Shown: positions 1 through 8,298 of the stretch, one piece after another | Position numbering within the stretch: the first letter of the stretch is position 1 | How the letters are laid out: each line of letters starts with the position of its first letter | DNA from: Verrucomicrobiia bacterium | GTDB lineage: Bacteria; Verrucomicrobiota; Verrucomicrobiia; Limisphaerales; CAIMTB01 | Direction of reading: 5' to 3' | Assembly (NCBI GenBank): GCA_019634625.1 | Contig: JAHCBA010000004.1 | Location: forward strand, 62,001 to 126,000 | DNA: 64,000 bases | The notes under the pieces: model-generated | What the model saw: only the letters and a program-made list of their open reading frames with translations | Told to the model about the DNA's origin: nothing | Databases searched by the model: none | Position numbers and translations under genes: made by a program

Positions 1-804
1 GTGCGCCAGAAACCAGACTGCGACCGCGGCGAGCAGATAGGGGAGCAGACCGGCCCGCCGCAACTGTAACGAAAGCAATACCGCGCAGATCGCCCCCAGG
101 GAGAGGATGCTGGAAACCTGGTTCGGCCCGTAACCCCCGGACGCATGCACCGCGGATCCTCCCGAGAAGTCTGAGGTATCCAACTCGCGGACGCCCATGA
201 GCACGATGGTCGCGATGGTAACCACCCCTAATACCAGCCAGACCTGCAAGCGCTGCAGGGATGATTCATCCATCCTAAGCCGGCTGAAGTACCAACCGCA
301 GACCGCCAGGCTTAGCGGTCCGGAGAGGTAGAATCGGATTGTTTCACTGGCAAACTGCGGAGAAAAATTGATGAAGGTGGGCACGACCCCGGGCAGCAGC
401 AGCCCAAAGTATGCCCAAGGCAGCCAGGACGACCGCCCACCGGGCATTCTTGATCCAGCGATGACCAACACGAACGCCAGGGCGTACTTTCCGAATTCCC
501 ACGGGACGGGGGCCTTGGTCATTCGCCAGAATATCTCCATCCCCACCACATAAGCTGCCCAAGCCGCCAATCGGAAGGGCCGACGATCCGTAAAAGCCCA
601 GAAAAGGCCCACCCCAAGCGTCAGCAACGCGTGCCCCCCGGACACCAGCGCACTCGACTTGCCCGCCACGCCCAACCCCACATGCACCAGCAAGCCGACC
701 ACGAACCACCGTGTGTGGATCGGAGCCGTCCCCGTCGCCGGCACTCGACGCACCGGCGCCCCCCTCCGTCGCCCCACCCCATTCCCAAATGCCATCTCTC
801 CCAT
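1..804 (-). CDS. O-antigen ligase/polymerase-like membrane protein (C-terminus beyond window)
   Basis: This open frame runs on the minus strand from an ATG at 804 off the left edge with no stop, giving 268 visible residues. It reads as a polytopic membrane protein with several hydrophobic segments, for example FVVGLLVHVGLGVAG, LLTLGVGLFWAF and LQVWLVLGVVTIATIVLMG. Between helices lies a loop containing GGYGPNQVSSILSLGA, which resembles the loop before the Wzy_C domain in O-antigen ligase/polymerase proteins, a family that joins or polymerises lipid-linked oligosaccharides at the membrane. The nearby glycosyltransferases and export genes on the same strand fit a polysaccharide polymerase. A second ATG at 795 is an alternative start. 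The membrane character is clear; the family call is inferred from a partial sequence. Confidence 0.72.
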   Translation of the reverse strand, partial: MGEMAFGNGVGRRRGAPVRRVPATGTAPIHTRWFVVGLLVHVGLGVAGKSSALVSGGHALLTLGVGLFWAFTDRRPFRLAAWAAYVVGMEIFWRMTKAPVPWEFGKYALAFVLVIAGSRMPGGRSSWLPWAYFGLLLPGVVPTFINFSPQFASETIRFYLSGPLSLAVCGWYFSRLRMDESSLQRLQVWLVLGVVTIATIVLMGVRELDTSDFSGGSAVHASGGYGPNQVSSILSLGAICAVLLSLQLRRAGLLPYLLAAVAVWFLAH

Positions 805-1270
805 CGCAGTCACGCATCATCGCCCCCCAGTCACCCCCTCGCCCGTCACCCCCCTCATGCCCCAGGTCTCAGGCCTCAGGCTTCAGGTCTCAGGTTTCAG
901 GCTTCAGGCCTCAGGCCTCAGGCCTCAGGCCCTCCTTCCCCACAGCTCCGCCCCGTCACGTCGCAACGGGGCCGAACAACGGGCCCCGCGAAGTGCTTCA
1001 TCCCCCAACGCCCTACCATCGGCACCGCAGGCCCGCTCCTAAAGCCCGATCCCCGCCCTCTCGGGCTCCCCCTACGCAAATGTCCCAATCCCATATTTCT
1101 ACTTTCTGCTTTCCAGTTTCTGCTTTTCCCCCTCCCCCTAGCCCTTCCAACCCAGCGAATTTAAAGGGAGGAAAAAGAGCCCAATTCCCATTCATTTCCG
1201 CTGGACCCATCCGATAGAACCCTCCATAGGCTGCTTGGCCGACCGGCCCTGCCGCTGCCCGGAACCTCCG
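805..1270. other. Divergent intergenic region with heptamer tract
   Basis: This 466-bp gap separates the divergent polymerase-like and heparinase-like genes. It holds the ten-unit CAGGYYT tract listed separately and a pyrimidine-rich stretch with repeated TTTCTGCTTT-like words around 1097-1135. Short frames on both strands here have no credible start or composition and are not annotated. Promoters for both flanking genes should lie here, but no convincing -35/-10 pair was found. Confidence 0.5.
863..932. repeat. Heptamer tandem repeat (CAGGYYT)10
   Basis: Ten consecutive 7-bp units start with CAGG and end in T, except the last, which ends in C. They vary at the two pyrimidine positions: CAGGTCT, CAGGCCT, CAGGCTT, CAGGTTT. 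Shorter tracts with the same design occur at 14574 and 27244. The tract is intergenic and does not keep a sensible coding frame. Confidence 0.9.
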
Positions 1271-4200
1271 ATGAACACCCCAAATCTCCACCTTCTGCGG
1301 CGATCCCTTCTCCCAGCCCTTGTGGGTCTCGCCCTTCTCTCCCCGCCGGCCGTACGGGCGGCCAACGTTCTGAGCCAAGCCAACTTCCACAACGGCCCGG
1401 GCCTCTACACCGGCTTCGACGGCAGCGCCCAAACCCGGGTCAACCACTTGCTGACCCGGTACGACGGATGCTTCCTCGAAGCCGGGAGCCTGGCGGGAAT
1501 CCCCGCAGCGTCTCGGATCGCCTCCGACACTGGCCGCATCCGCAACTGGATCCACGAGCACACCTGGACCACCGTCACGGCCCCCGCCGTCCGCCTGGCG
1601 GCCGACGGAGCCCGGATTCCCCTCCGCTTCGAGAATCTCCAGCCCGGTGTCTATTTCGTCCGCCTCGTGGGCCGGGTGGACAACGCGCCGACCCCCCGCA
1701 TCCGCCGTCCCCTGTACGTGCATCTTCGGATCAATGACGGCCCGGCCGGGGAGGTGAACGAGTACCGGATGCGTGTGCTGTACTCGGAAAACTACGAGGA
1801 AACCGGCCGTATCTTTTTCTACGCGCTCAACCCGAACAACACCCTCGACGCGGAACTGTTCGTCGGCCCGGGCAGCCAGGAGGCGCTGATCCTGCATCGA
1901 ATCGACTTTTTTGACGCCCTTGCCGGAACCGATCGCCGGGCCAACAAGACGGCCGCCTACACATTCACCCCGGAGGAACGCCAGTTGGTGCGGGCGCAAG
2001 CCCAGATGATTGCAGCCAAAGGCCCCTTCGAAAAGGACGAGAATGGAGCCAACTACAGAGACAACTACATCTGGCGATGGATCAACAACAACTCTCCCTC
2101 GATTCCCCAGAACCCGACCGTCTCGGAGCGTGCCCAGCGCGATACCATCCTTTGGCATGCCATGCCGCCGTTGAACGCCATGCACCTGGGATCGAAGACA
2201 GACAACAAACTGTATGACCCGCCGGCGACTTCCGAGGGAACCTGGGTCATCCACCCGGCCACCACGGTTTCGCACACCTTTCTCCACAATTTCGCCCATC
2301 CCTTCCAGCTCACCAATGCGACACTCCAGGCGTCCTATTCCTGGGAAGATCTCCGGGCCAACCGCCCCCTGCCGGGTTCCCTTCCCGACGACGGACTGGG
2401 TCTCTGGGTTCCTGGAGCGGGAGAGGCCTGGAACAGCCCGGGCAGCTATTATTTCATCATCGGCAATCAGGTGACCCGAAAGTTCTACGACCAGTTTTAC
2501 CAGATTCTCAGCGGGGAACACTCCGGGCCGGCCCATTGCCTCCCGGAACGCTACCATGTCACCGGACAAGCCGCCGCGGCATGGGACGCGGCCATCATGC
2601 TGGCCCGCCTGGCTCTGCAGTGGCCTGCCATGCAACTGGAGGCTCAGGAACTCTCCCTCAACGCCGCCAACCCCGATCTCGCCTACAACTCCGAATGGCG
2701 ATGGGAAGCCCGGCGGGTGGGCAAGCATGTCTATAACGCCTGGTCGGGAGCCATGCAGACCCGGCTATTTTCGGCCTACGACCAGCTCTTCGATTTCATC
2801 CAGGGCAATCAACCGCTCGCCGATGCCATAGGCCGCTTCATTCCTTGGATCCAAACGCCAACCGACCTCATCGCCTTCTTCGACAACCACCTGGTCCAGT
2901 CGTCCATGATGGACAACCGGACAGCACGCATTAGCAACAGTGAGCCCATGTACCTGGGCCTGGTGCATGGCCCGGGCGATCTTGGGACCGAATTCATGGA
3001 CTTTTCCCGCGCGACCGTGTCCGTTCATCCGCTCGGGTTCCGCACCCTCAAATCCCACTACCACAATTCGTTCAGTCAGGACGGGATGAACTACATCGGC
3101 TCCACCATGTACGCATCAGGCCAGTCGGCCTTGTTCCTGGATGCCGCTGATCTCACCCGGCGCTTCAAACAAACCGGCGGTGCACCGACCTACGATCTGA
3201 CCGACGTGGTTGCCTATCCCAAGATCGGGGCCTTTGCCCGTTTCCTGATGAATTCCACCGTGGCGGGCGGATATACGTTCAGTGTGGGAGACGCCTCGCA
3301 CACTACTTACTCGAACCGGGGCTATTTCGCTGCGGTCAATCAGGAAACGACCCGCAGGATCTGGCGCCTCACCGGCCACCCGAACGCCGCCTGGCTCCTT
3401 CGCCATGCCTGGGGCGGACGCAGCAGCGAAACCGACGCCGAATGGCAGTCCATCCTGGCGACCAGCGAAGGCATGCGGGATCCGCGCCTGAGTTCCACAT
3501 CCCGCCTGTTCCCCGGCTTCGGGGTCGGACTCCTCGAGTCGGGCGTCGAACAGGACGACTTCCGAAAGAAGCGCGCGGTCATGATCCGCACTGGCACGGG
3601 CATTGGCCACGCCCACCACGACGCCCTCGACCTCAACCTGTTCGCCCTGGGCCTCCGGATGGCCAACGACTTTGGGCAGCGCAACGAAGGCAGCACCCTG
3701 TTTACGGTCCCGCCCGACTCGGCCACCTACACCCACAACACCGTCGAGATCGATGGCTATCACCATCATACCAAGGCGGAGAGCGGGTGGCCGGCAGGCA
3801 GTTTCACCCAGCAGGATGCCTGGTTCGAGGCCTTCAAACCCATGCCCGGCGCCCAGTTCCTCGCCGCTTCGGGCCGCTCCATGCAGCATCCGGGCGTCCA
3901 GATCTATCGCCGGGACGTCGCCCTGGTGGACCTGGGTGACGACCATTCCTACGTCTTCGATGTCTTCCGTGTGCGGGGGGGCAAGTGGCACACCTGGAGC
4001 TTTCACGGCGCCGACACCAGCGGCGAGGAGGGGGGCTTGACGGTCAACACCTCGATGAACCCACCGCCAACCGGTTCGATCAGCGCTCATTACCTCCGCA
4101 AACATGCCTCGACCACTCTCCGGGAAGGCACCACTCCCGGCGTCCTCGAGGCGACCTGGCGCCTGGGGCGCACCTCGACCACCCAGAATCTGACCAACGG

Positions 4201-5914
4201 GGACGGAACTGCGCTGACTGTTACCACTGTGGCCGCGGAACCCAACATGCTCGGCTCCCTCTATGATCCGGCCTCGCCCCGGAAGTACACCCAGGTCACA
4301 CTCTTCGATCGGGCCGGTGACACCGTGATGGCCGGCAATCTGTACTCGGCGGCCTACAAACTCAATGTGCCGAACCTGTTCGTGCAGTCGCGTCAACCGG
4401 TCAGCACCTACGCCGAGATGGCGACTCGCGAGAACGTGTTCCCGGCCCTGATCGAGGCCTTTGCCGGTCAGTCCCGCATCGCGGCCAAGGTGTCCCTCCC
4501 CATCGTCAACAACGAATCCGACGCCTTGAAGGCCGTTGCCCTCCGCGTCACCACCGTGGACGGTCGGACCGACCATCTGTTCTCCGACGGGCGCGATGTC
4601 CGCCGGGTCATCGATGGCGGGCAACTGGTGGCCCAAGGTCGCTTTGCCCTCTGGTCCGAGCAGTCGGGCGCCTTTCAGGCCCTGCATCTGGTCGGCGGCC
4701 GAGAACTCGCCCGGGGATCGATCGCAGTCCGCCCGGCCCATTCCCTGCACCAGGCGACCATTGCCGAAGTGGATTTCCGGAACCGCCGCATCGTGACGAC
4801 CGAACGTCTGCCCGCCACCCCGGCCACGTCCCAGGCATTCCACATCCGCAATGCCGATCACCATGCCACCTATACCGTAACGTCCGTGGTCGATCACGGC
4901 GCAGGCAGTCTCCTGACCTTCGAGAACCCGGCGGACATCGGCGCCTTCGCCATCAAATCCATCTCGGGAAACACCTTCATTTCCGATGACACGCTGACTG
5001 CCGATTTTCATGCAAACCGGCATCGTGGACTGACCGCCGCCAACGAGTCTCTCACCCGCTTCTGGAAGATCCACAAGGTCTCCCCGCTGGATCGACGCAC
5101 CGATGTCTCCTACCAACTCGTGGGCCCGGCAGTCGCTCCCGGTGATTTCACCGATGCCGACGGGGACGGCTTGGTCTCGGTGATGATCTTTGACTTCGGT
5201 CCCGGCGATGTCCTCGAAGCTCCTTCGGGGGTCCGTCTGACTGCCTCCGGCAGTCACTACCTGATGGCGGCGGATGTCGATCTCGCCGTCACCCTCCCAG
5301 GCACTGGCATCATTCAGCTCCAGTCCCCGGGAGGCTCTTGGACCAGCCTCACCACAACCCTGGCCAGCAGCGGAAGTGTGACTGCCTGGGTCCCGAGAAG
5401 TCTCGACCCCGCTCTCAACCGGGCCCTGCGGGTGGTCACCTCCACGGACCTGCCTCCCGTCCAGATGGCTCTCGGCGCCTCCTCGATGCTGTACCAGCTT
5501 CCGGTGGAAGCCCACGCGGATGTCAGCGCCTCGACCGGGACGTACCTGACCTCTCCCAGCGCCGGACGGGGAACCGCCACCGTGGAGTTCGAGGTTCCCG
5601 TCGCCGGGCCTTACCTCGTCTGGACGCGGGTCCAGGCTGCCCCGGGGATCGCCGGACTGTTCCATGTCGCCTTGAACGGCGAACCCGAACAACCCTTCCT
5701 GCTGCCCGCGCCCGCGACGGCAGCCACCTGGGATTGGATTGCGCTCACGGGCACCGCTGGAACGGATCAACCGCGAATTCTTCTCCTCGGTGCCGGTCCC
5801 CAGCGATTGACATTCCGCTGGGACTCCGCCCACACCCGGTTGGACCAGGTGATGATCACCACCGATGCCGGCTTCCGGCCGCCTCAGGCCCCCCGCGGCC
5901 TGACCCGGCGCTGA
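1271..5914 (+). CDS. Secreted heparinase II/III-like protein (putative polysaccharide lyase)
   Basis: The ATG at 1271 gives 1547 residues beginning with a clear signal peptide (MNTPNLHLLRRSLLPALVGLALL, cleavage near AVRA). An earlier in-frame ATG at 1235 would only add a non-secretory extension. An alpha/alpha-toroid-like region (about residues 250-650) is followed by a heparinase II/III-type block with H780-A-H-H-D784 and a downstream YTHNTVEIDGYHHH segment. The last ~130 residues look like a beta-sandwich carbohydrate-binding module (VEFEVPVAGPYLVWTRVQ). Family members cleave uronic-acid polysaccharides by beta-elimination, so a secreted role on acidic glycans or on the product of the adjacent exopolysaccharide locus is inferred. 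The 3' end overlaps the convergent glycosyltransferase gene by 59 bp. At ~1550 residues it is longer than typical lyases of this family because of C-terminal beta domains. Confidence 0.78.
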   Translation: MNTPNLHLLRRSLLPALVGLALLSPPAVRAANVLSQANFHNGPGLYTGFDGSAQTRVNHLLTRYDGCFLEAGSLAGIPAASRIASDTGRIRNWIHEHTWTTVTAPAVRLAADGARIPLRFENLQPGVYFVRLVGRVDNAPTPRIRRPLYVHLRINDGPAGEVNEYRMRVLYSENYEETGRIFFYALNPNNTLDAELFVGPGSQEALILHRIDFFDALAGTDRRANKTAAYTFTPEERQLVRAQAQMIAAKGPFEKDENGANYRDNYIWRWINNNSPSIPQNPTVSERAQRDTILWHAMPPLNAMHLGSKTDNKLYDPPATSEGTWVIHPATTVSHTFLHNFAHPFQLTNATLQASYSWEDLRANRPLPGSLPDDGLGLWVPGAGEAWNSPGSYYFIIGNQVTRKFYDQFYQILSGEHSGPAHCLPERYHVTGQAAAAWDAAIMLARLALQWPAMQLEAQELSLNAANPDLAYNSEWRWEARRVGKHVYNAWSGAMQTRLFSAYDQLFDFIQGNQPLADAIGRFIPWIQTPTDLIAFFDNHLVQSSMMDNRTARISNSEPMYLGLVHGPGDLGTEFMDFSRATVSVHPLGFRTLKSHYHNSFSQDGMNYIGSTMYASGQSALFLDAADLTRRFKQTGGAPTYDLTDVVAYPKIGAFARFLMNSTVAGGYTFSVGDASHTTYSNRGYFAAVNQETTRRIWRLTGHPNAAWLLRHAWGGRSSETDAEWQSILATSEGMRDPRLSSTSRLFPGFGVGLLESGVEQDDFRKKRAVMIRTGTGIGHAHHDALDLNLFALGLRMANDFGQRNEGSTLFTVPPDSATYTHNTVEIDGYHHHTKAESGWPAGSFTQQDAWFEAFKPMPGAQFLAASGRSMQHPGVQIYRRDVALVDLGDDHSYVFDVFRVRGGKWHTWSFHGADTSGEEGGLTVNTSMNPPPTGSISAHYLRKHASTTLREGTTPGVLEATWRLGRTSTTQNLTNGDGTALTVTTVAAEPNMLGSLYDPASPRKYTQVTLFDRAGDTVMAGNLYSAAYKLNVPNLFVQSRQPVSTYAEMATRENVFPALIEAFAGQSRIAAKVSLPIVNNESDALKAVALRVTTVDGRTDHLFSDGRDVRRVIDGGQLVAQGRFALWSEQSGAFQALHLVGGRELARGSIAVRPAHSLHQATIAEVDFRNRRIVTTERLPATPATSQAFHIRNADHHATYTVTSVVDHGAGSLLTFENPADIGAFAIKSISGNTFISDDTLTADFHANRHRGLTAANESLTRFWKIHKVSPLDRRTDVSYQLVGPAVAPGDFTDADGDGLVSVMIFDFGPGDVLEAPSGVRLTASGSHYLMAADVDLAVTLPGTGIIQLQSPGGSWTSLTTTLASSGSVTAWVPRSLDPALNRALRVVTSTDLPPVQMALGASSMLYQLPVEAHADVSASTGTYLTSPSAGRGTATVEFEVPVAGPYLVWTRVQAAPGIAGLFHVALNGEPEQPFLLPAPATAATWDWIALTGTAGTDQPRILLLGAGPQRLTFRWDSAHTRLDQVMITTDAGFRPPQAPRGLTRR

Positions 5915-7079
5915 AGTGTCGGTGTCCTTCCATGGACTGGACACCAGACGGCAACTCAAGAATCTCGCGCACCCGCTCCAAATGGCGCTCATAGGTGAAT
6001 TGACCGGCGGCGAGGGCCGCCCGCCGGGACTGGTCCTCCCATCCGTCGGGATGCGCCACCAGGAGACTGAGCCTCCGGACGAATCCGTCCAAGTCACGCA
6101 CCTCCACAGCTTCACCCGTCCCGAATTGTTCCAGGTACGGACCGATGCAACCGACCCGCCCAGCCAGCGGCACCACCCCGAAGGCCATGGCCTCACTCAA
6201 CACCTTGGGCCATCCCTCGCTTAGCGACGGGAGCAGTGCCACATGGGTCCGTTCGTAACAAAGGTCCAAATCCGTTCGGCCCAGCCAACCGTGAAAGCGC
6301 ACGGAAGCCCCCAGCCCCATGTCCCGCGCCGTCGCCTCGTAGCGACCCCGATTGGGGCCATCGCCCACCAAATCGAGAACAGCTTTTCCACCCGTCGCTT
6401 GGAACCGGCGGAGGATCTCCAGGCAACGACCCACCCCCTTGGCCTCCTCCAACCGGCCGACAAACAACAGCCGGAGGGGTTCCGTCAGCACCTTCCTGGC
6501 CGCGACCGACCGGGCGTGGTCAAGCTCGGCCTGAGTGAGACAAGGGTTGTAAAAGGACCGGACATGCCGGGGCTGGCCGGGCCACTCTCCATTGACGGTC
6601 ACGACGCCACCATGCCAGCCGCGCTCAAGCCAGGCTCGTTGGAGTCGGTAGCTGAGGGGTTCCGCACCGTCGGGACGCCAGTTGCCGGCATACTTGATCC
6701 AACGTCGCCTGGGTTTCCGAGAAAATCCCAACAGGCAGGCCGCCAATAGACTCAGATTGGCCGGGCATCGGACGTGAACCGCATCCGCATGTCGAAATCC
6801 CCTGCGGATGGCCCATGCATACCCCGGGTACCGTAGCAGAATGCAAGCCTTGGCCGCCCATCCCCTTCCCCCGGCGGGCCGCACCGGCTCGACACGGACA
6901 TTTCGTGCCTGGTAGGGGAGCGCACTGGCCGGCGCCGCTTCTTCATAGGCCGGGGCGAGATGGACCACCTCCGCGAACAGGGTCGCCAAGGCGTCGACCT
7001 CCCGTACCGTCGCTCCCCAGGCCGCCCAACCGGTCCCGATCCGGTAATGCGGGGTATGGGATACGATGAAGAGGCGCAT
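5856..7079 (-). CDS. GT4-family glycosyltransferase
   Basis: A 407-residue GT-B glycosyltransferase. The N-terminal acceptor half begins MRLFIVSHTPHYRIGTGWA. The donor half carries LRLLFVGRLEEAKG (about 202-215), LVGDGPN (237-243) and the E-x7-E motif SEGWPKVLSE with E288 and E296, the usual nucleotide-sugar site of the family. The ATG at 7079 is chosen because GGAG lies just upstream and it falls 19 bp after the previous stop; an upstream start at 7142 would overlap that gene. It is the last gene of a tight run of five glycosyltransferases and should add one sugar to the exopolysaccharide repeat unit at the cytoplasmic membrane face. Donor and acceptor cannot be predicted. Its tail overlaps the convergent heparinase-like gene. 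Confidence 0.85.
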   Translation of the reverse strand: MRLFIVSHTPHYRIGTGWAAWGATVREVDALATLFAEVVHLAPAYEEAAPASALPYQARNVRVEPVRPAGGRGWAAKACILLRYPGYAWAIRRGFRHADAVHVRCPANLSLLAACLLGFSRKPRRRWIKYAGNWRPDGAEPLSYRLQRAWLERGWHGGVVTVNGEWPGQPRHVRSFYNPCLTQAELDHARSVAARKVLTEPLRLLFVGRLEEAKGVGRCLEILRRFQATGGKAVLDLVGDGPNRGRYEATARDMGLGASVRFHGWLGRTDLDLCYERTHVALLPSLSEGWPKVLSEAMAFGVVPLAGRVGCIGPYLEQFGTGEAVEVRDLDGFVRRLSLLVAHPDGWEDQSRRAALAAGQFTYERHLERVREILELPSGVQSMEGHRHFSAGSGRGGPEAAGSRHRW

Positions 7080-7098
7080 GATCTCCGGCGCTGAGTCG

Positions 7099-8298
7099 TC
7101 ACCGAATCCCGGCAACCGGGTGGGCTCCGGGAGCGGGCTCAACCCCGAGGGGTGACTCCACCAGCGGCTTCAGCACCTGATCGAACCGCTGCACACACTG
7201 CTCCCACGTCTGCTCGTTCAGGGCCCGTTCCCGCGCCCGCATCCCCATCCGCTCCCGCAGCACCGCATCGTCCAGCAGGCGCAGGATGACCGAAGCGGTC
7301 GCAGGTGGATCATTTTCCGGCGCGGTCAGTCCCGTTTCCCCGGGAAGAATGGCTTCCACCAACCCGGACCCCTCCGAGACCACGGAGGGCCGGCCGCTGA
7401 GCGCCGCTTCGACCGCGACAATACCGAACCCCTCGGAGTCCCCACTCGCCGTGGTGCGACTCGTCACCACAAAGACCTCGCAGACCTGATACCAGGCACG
7501 AAGGTCCGCGGCGTCGGCGATGCCCTCGAAGCGCACATGCCCCTCCACGCCCAGTTCGCGGGCCACCGTCAGGAAGGCGTCGCGGCGGGTGGGCATCCCG
7601 ACCATCACATACACGACCTCCGGGTGGCGCCGCACGATGGCCGGCAAGGCCCGAATCACCACCTCCTGCCCCTTGCGATCGGTCACGTTGCCGACCGTCA
7701 GGAGTATCCGCGCTCCTGTTACCCCCTTGCGCTCGCGAAACGCCTGACGTTCCGCCTCCGGCATCGGCTCGAACGCTCCGGGGTCGGCACCGTTGGGTAT
7801 CACCTCCTCGGCCCTCGGTCGTATGCCCGCCGATCGCATCAACCCCCGCGTGAAACGGCTGACACAGACCACGGTGGACGCCTTCTGAAACGCCCAACGC
7901 GTCAGGCTCGATCCCACCCTCCCCCGCACCCGAAACTCAGTGGCATGGCCGATGGCCACCCACGGCAGGGTCTTCGGCGCAGTCGCTGCCGCGATCCAGA
8001 CGGACTTCATCCCGGTCGCCAGAACCACATCCGGCCGCGTCTCACCGAGCATCCGGCCGACGTGGCGCCACCGCCGCCAACCGGTCACGGCCGGATGGCT
8101 GGCCCGCGGGAGTCGCACCAGGCGGAAGGGCTGACCATGGCCGAATGCGACGGCCTCCGCGTCGGAGACGTAGTCCTGGGCCGCCAGCACCGTGACCTCC
8201 CAACCCCATCGGGGCAGATGCCGCGCCAGTTGCCAGGCATGCGTGCCTATCCCACCGGGACCCGGAGGAAACTCGGAAGCGACCAGCAGCGCCTTCAT
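7099..8298 (-). CDS. GT4-family glycosyltransferase
   Basis: A 399-residue GT-B enzyme. It opens with MKALLVASEFPPGPGGIGTH, the glycine-rich loop typical of GT4 acceptor domains. The C-terminal half has ILLTVGNVTDRKGQEVVIRA (about 198-217) and the E-x7-E pair E289/E297 in SEGFGIVAVE. It resembles PimB/WcaC-type mannosyl- or related transferases, but substrate is not predictable. The start overlaps the end of the upstream GT2 gene by 4 nt, which suggests translational coupling. It belongs to the minus-strand exopolysaccharide operon. Confidence 0.87.
   Translation of the reverse strand: MKALLVASEFPPGPGGIGTHAWQLARHLPRWGWEVTVLAAQDYVSDAEAVAFGHGQPFRLVRLPRASHPAVTGWRRWRHVGRMLGETRPDVVLATGMKSVWIAAATAPKTLPWVAIGHATEFRVRGRVGSSLTRWAFQKASTVVCVSRFTRGLMRSAGIRPRAEEVIPNGADPGAFEPMPEAERQAFRERKGVTGARILLTVGNVTDRKGQEVVIRALPAIVRRHPEVVYVMVGMPTRRDAFLTVARELGVEGHVRFEGIADAADLRAWYQVCEVFVVTSRTTASGDSEGFGIVAVEAALSGRPSVVSEGSGLVEAILPGETGLTAPENDPPATASVILRLLDDAVLRERMGMRARERALNEQTWEQCVQRFDQVLKPLVESPLGVEPAPGAHPVAGIR

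Noticed and set aside
3116-6196. 1026-residue minus-strand frame opposite the heparinase-like gene
   Set aside because: It is the shadow of the plus-strand gene's strong GC codon bias, with no domain, signal or composition of its own. The same reason removes the large opposite-strand frames at 1013-2728, 24619-27219, 44729-46876, 22053-24542, 10007-11935 and 53787-56540.
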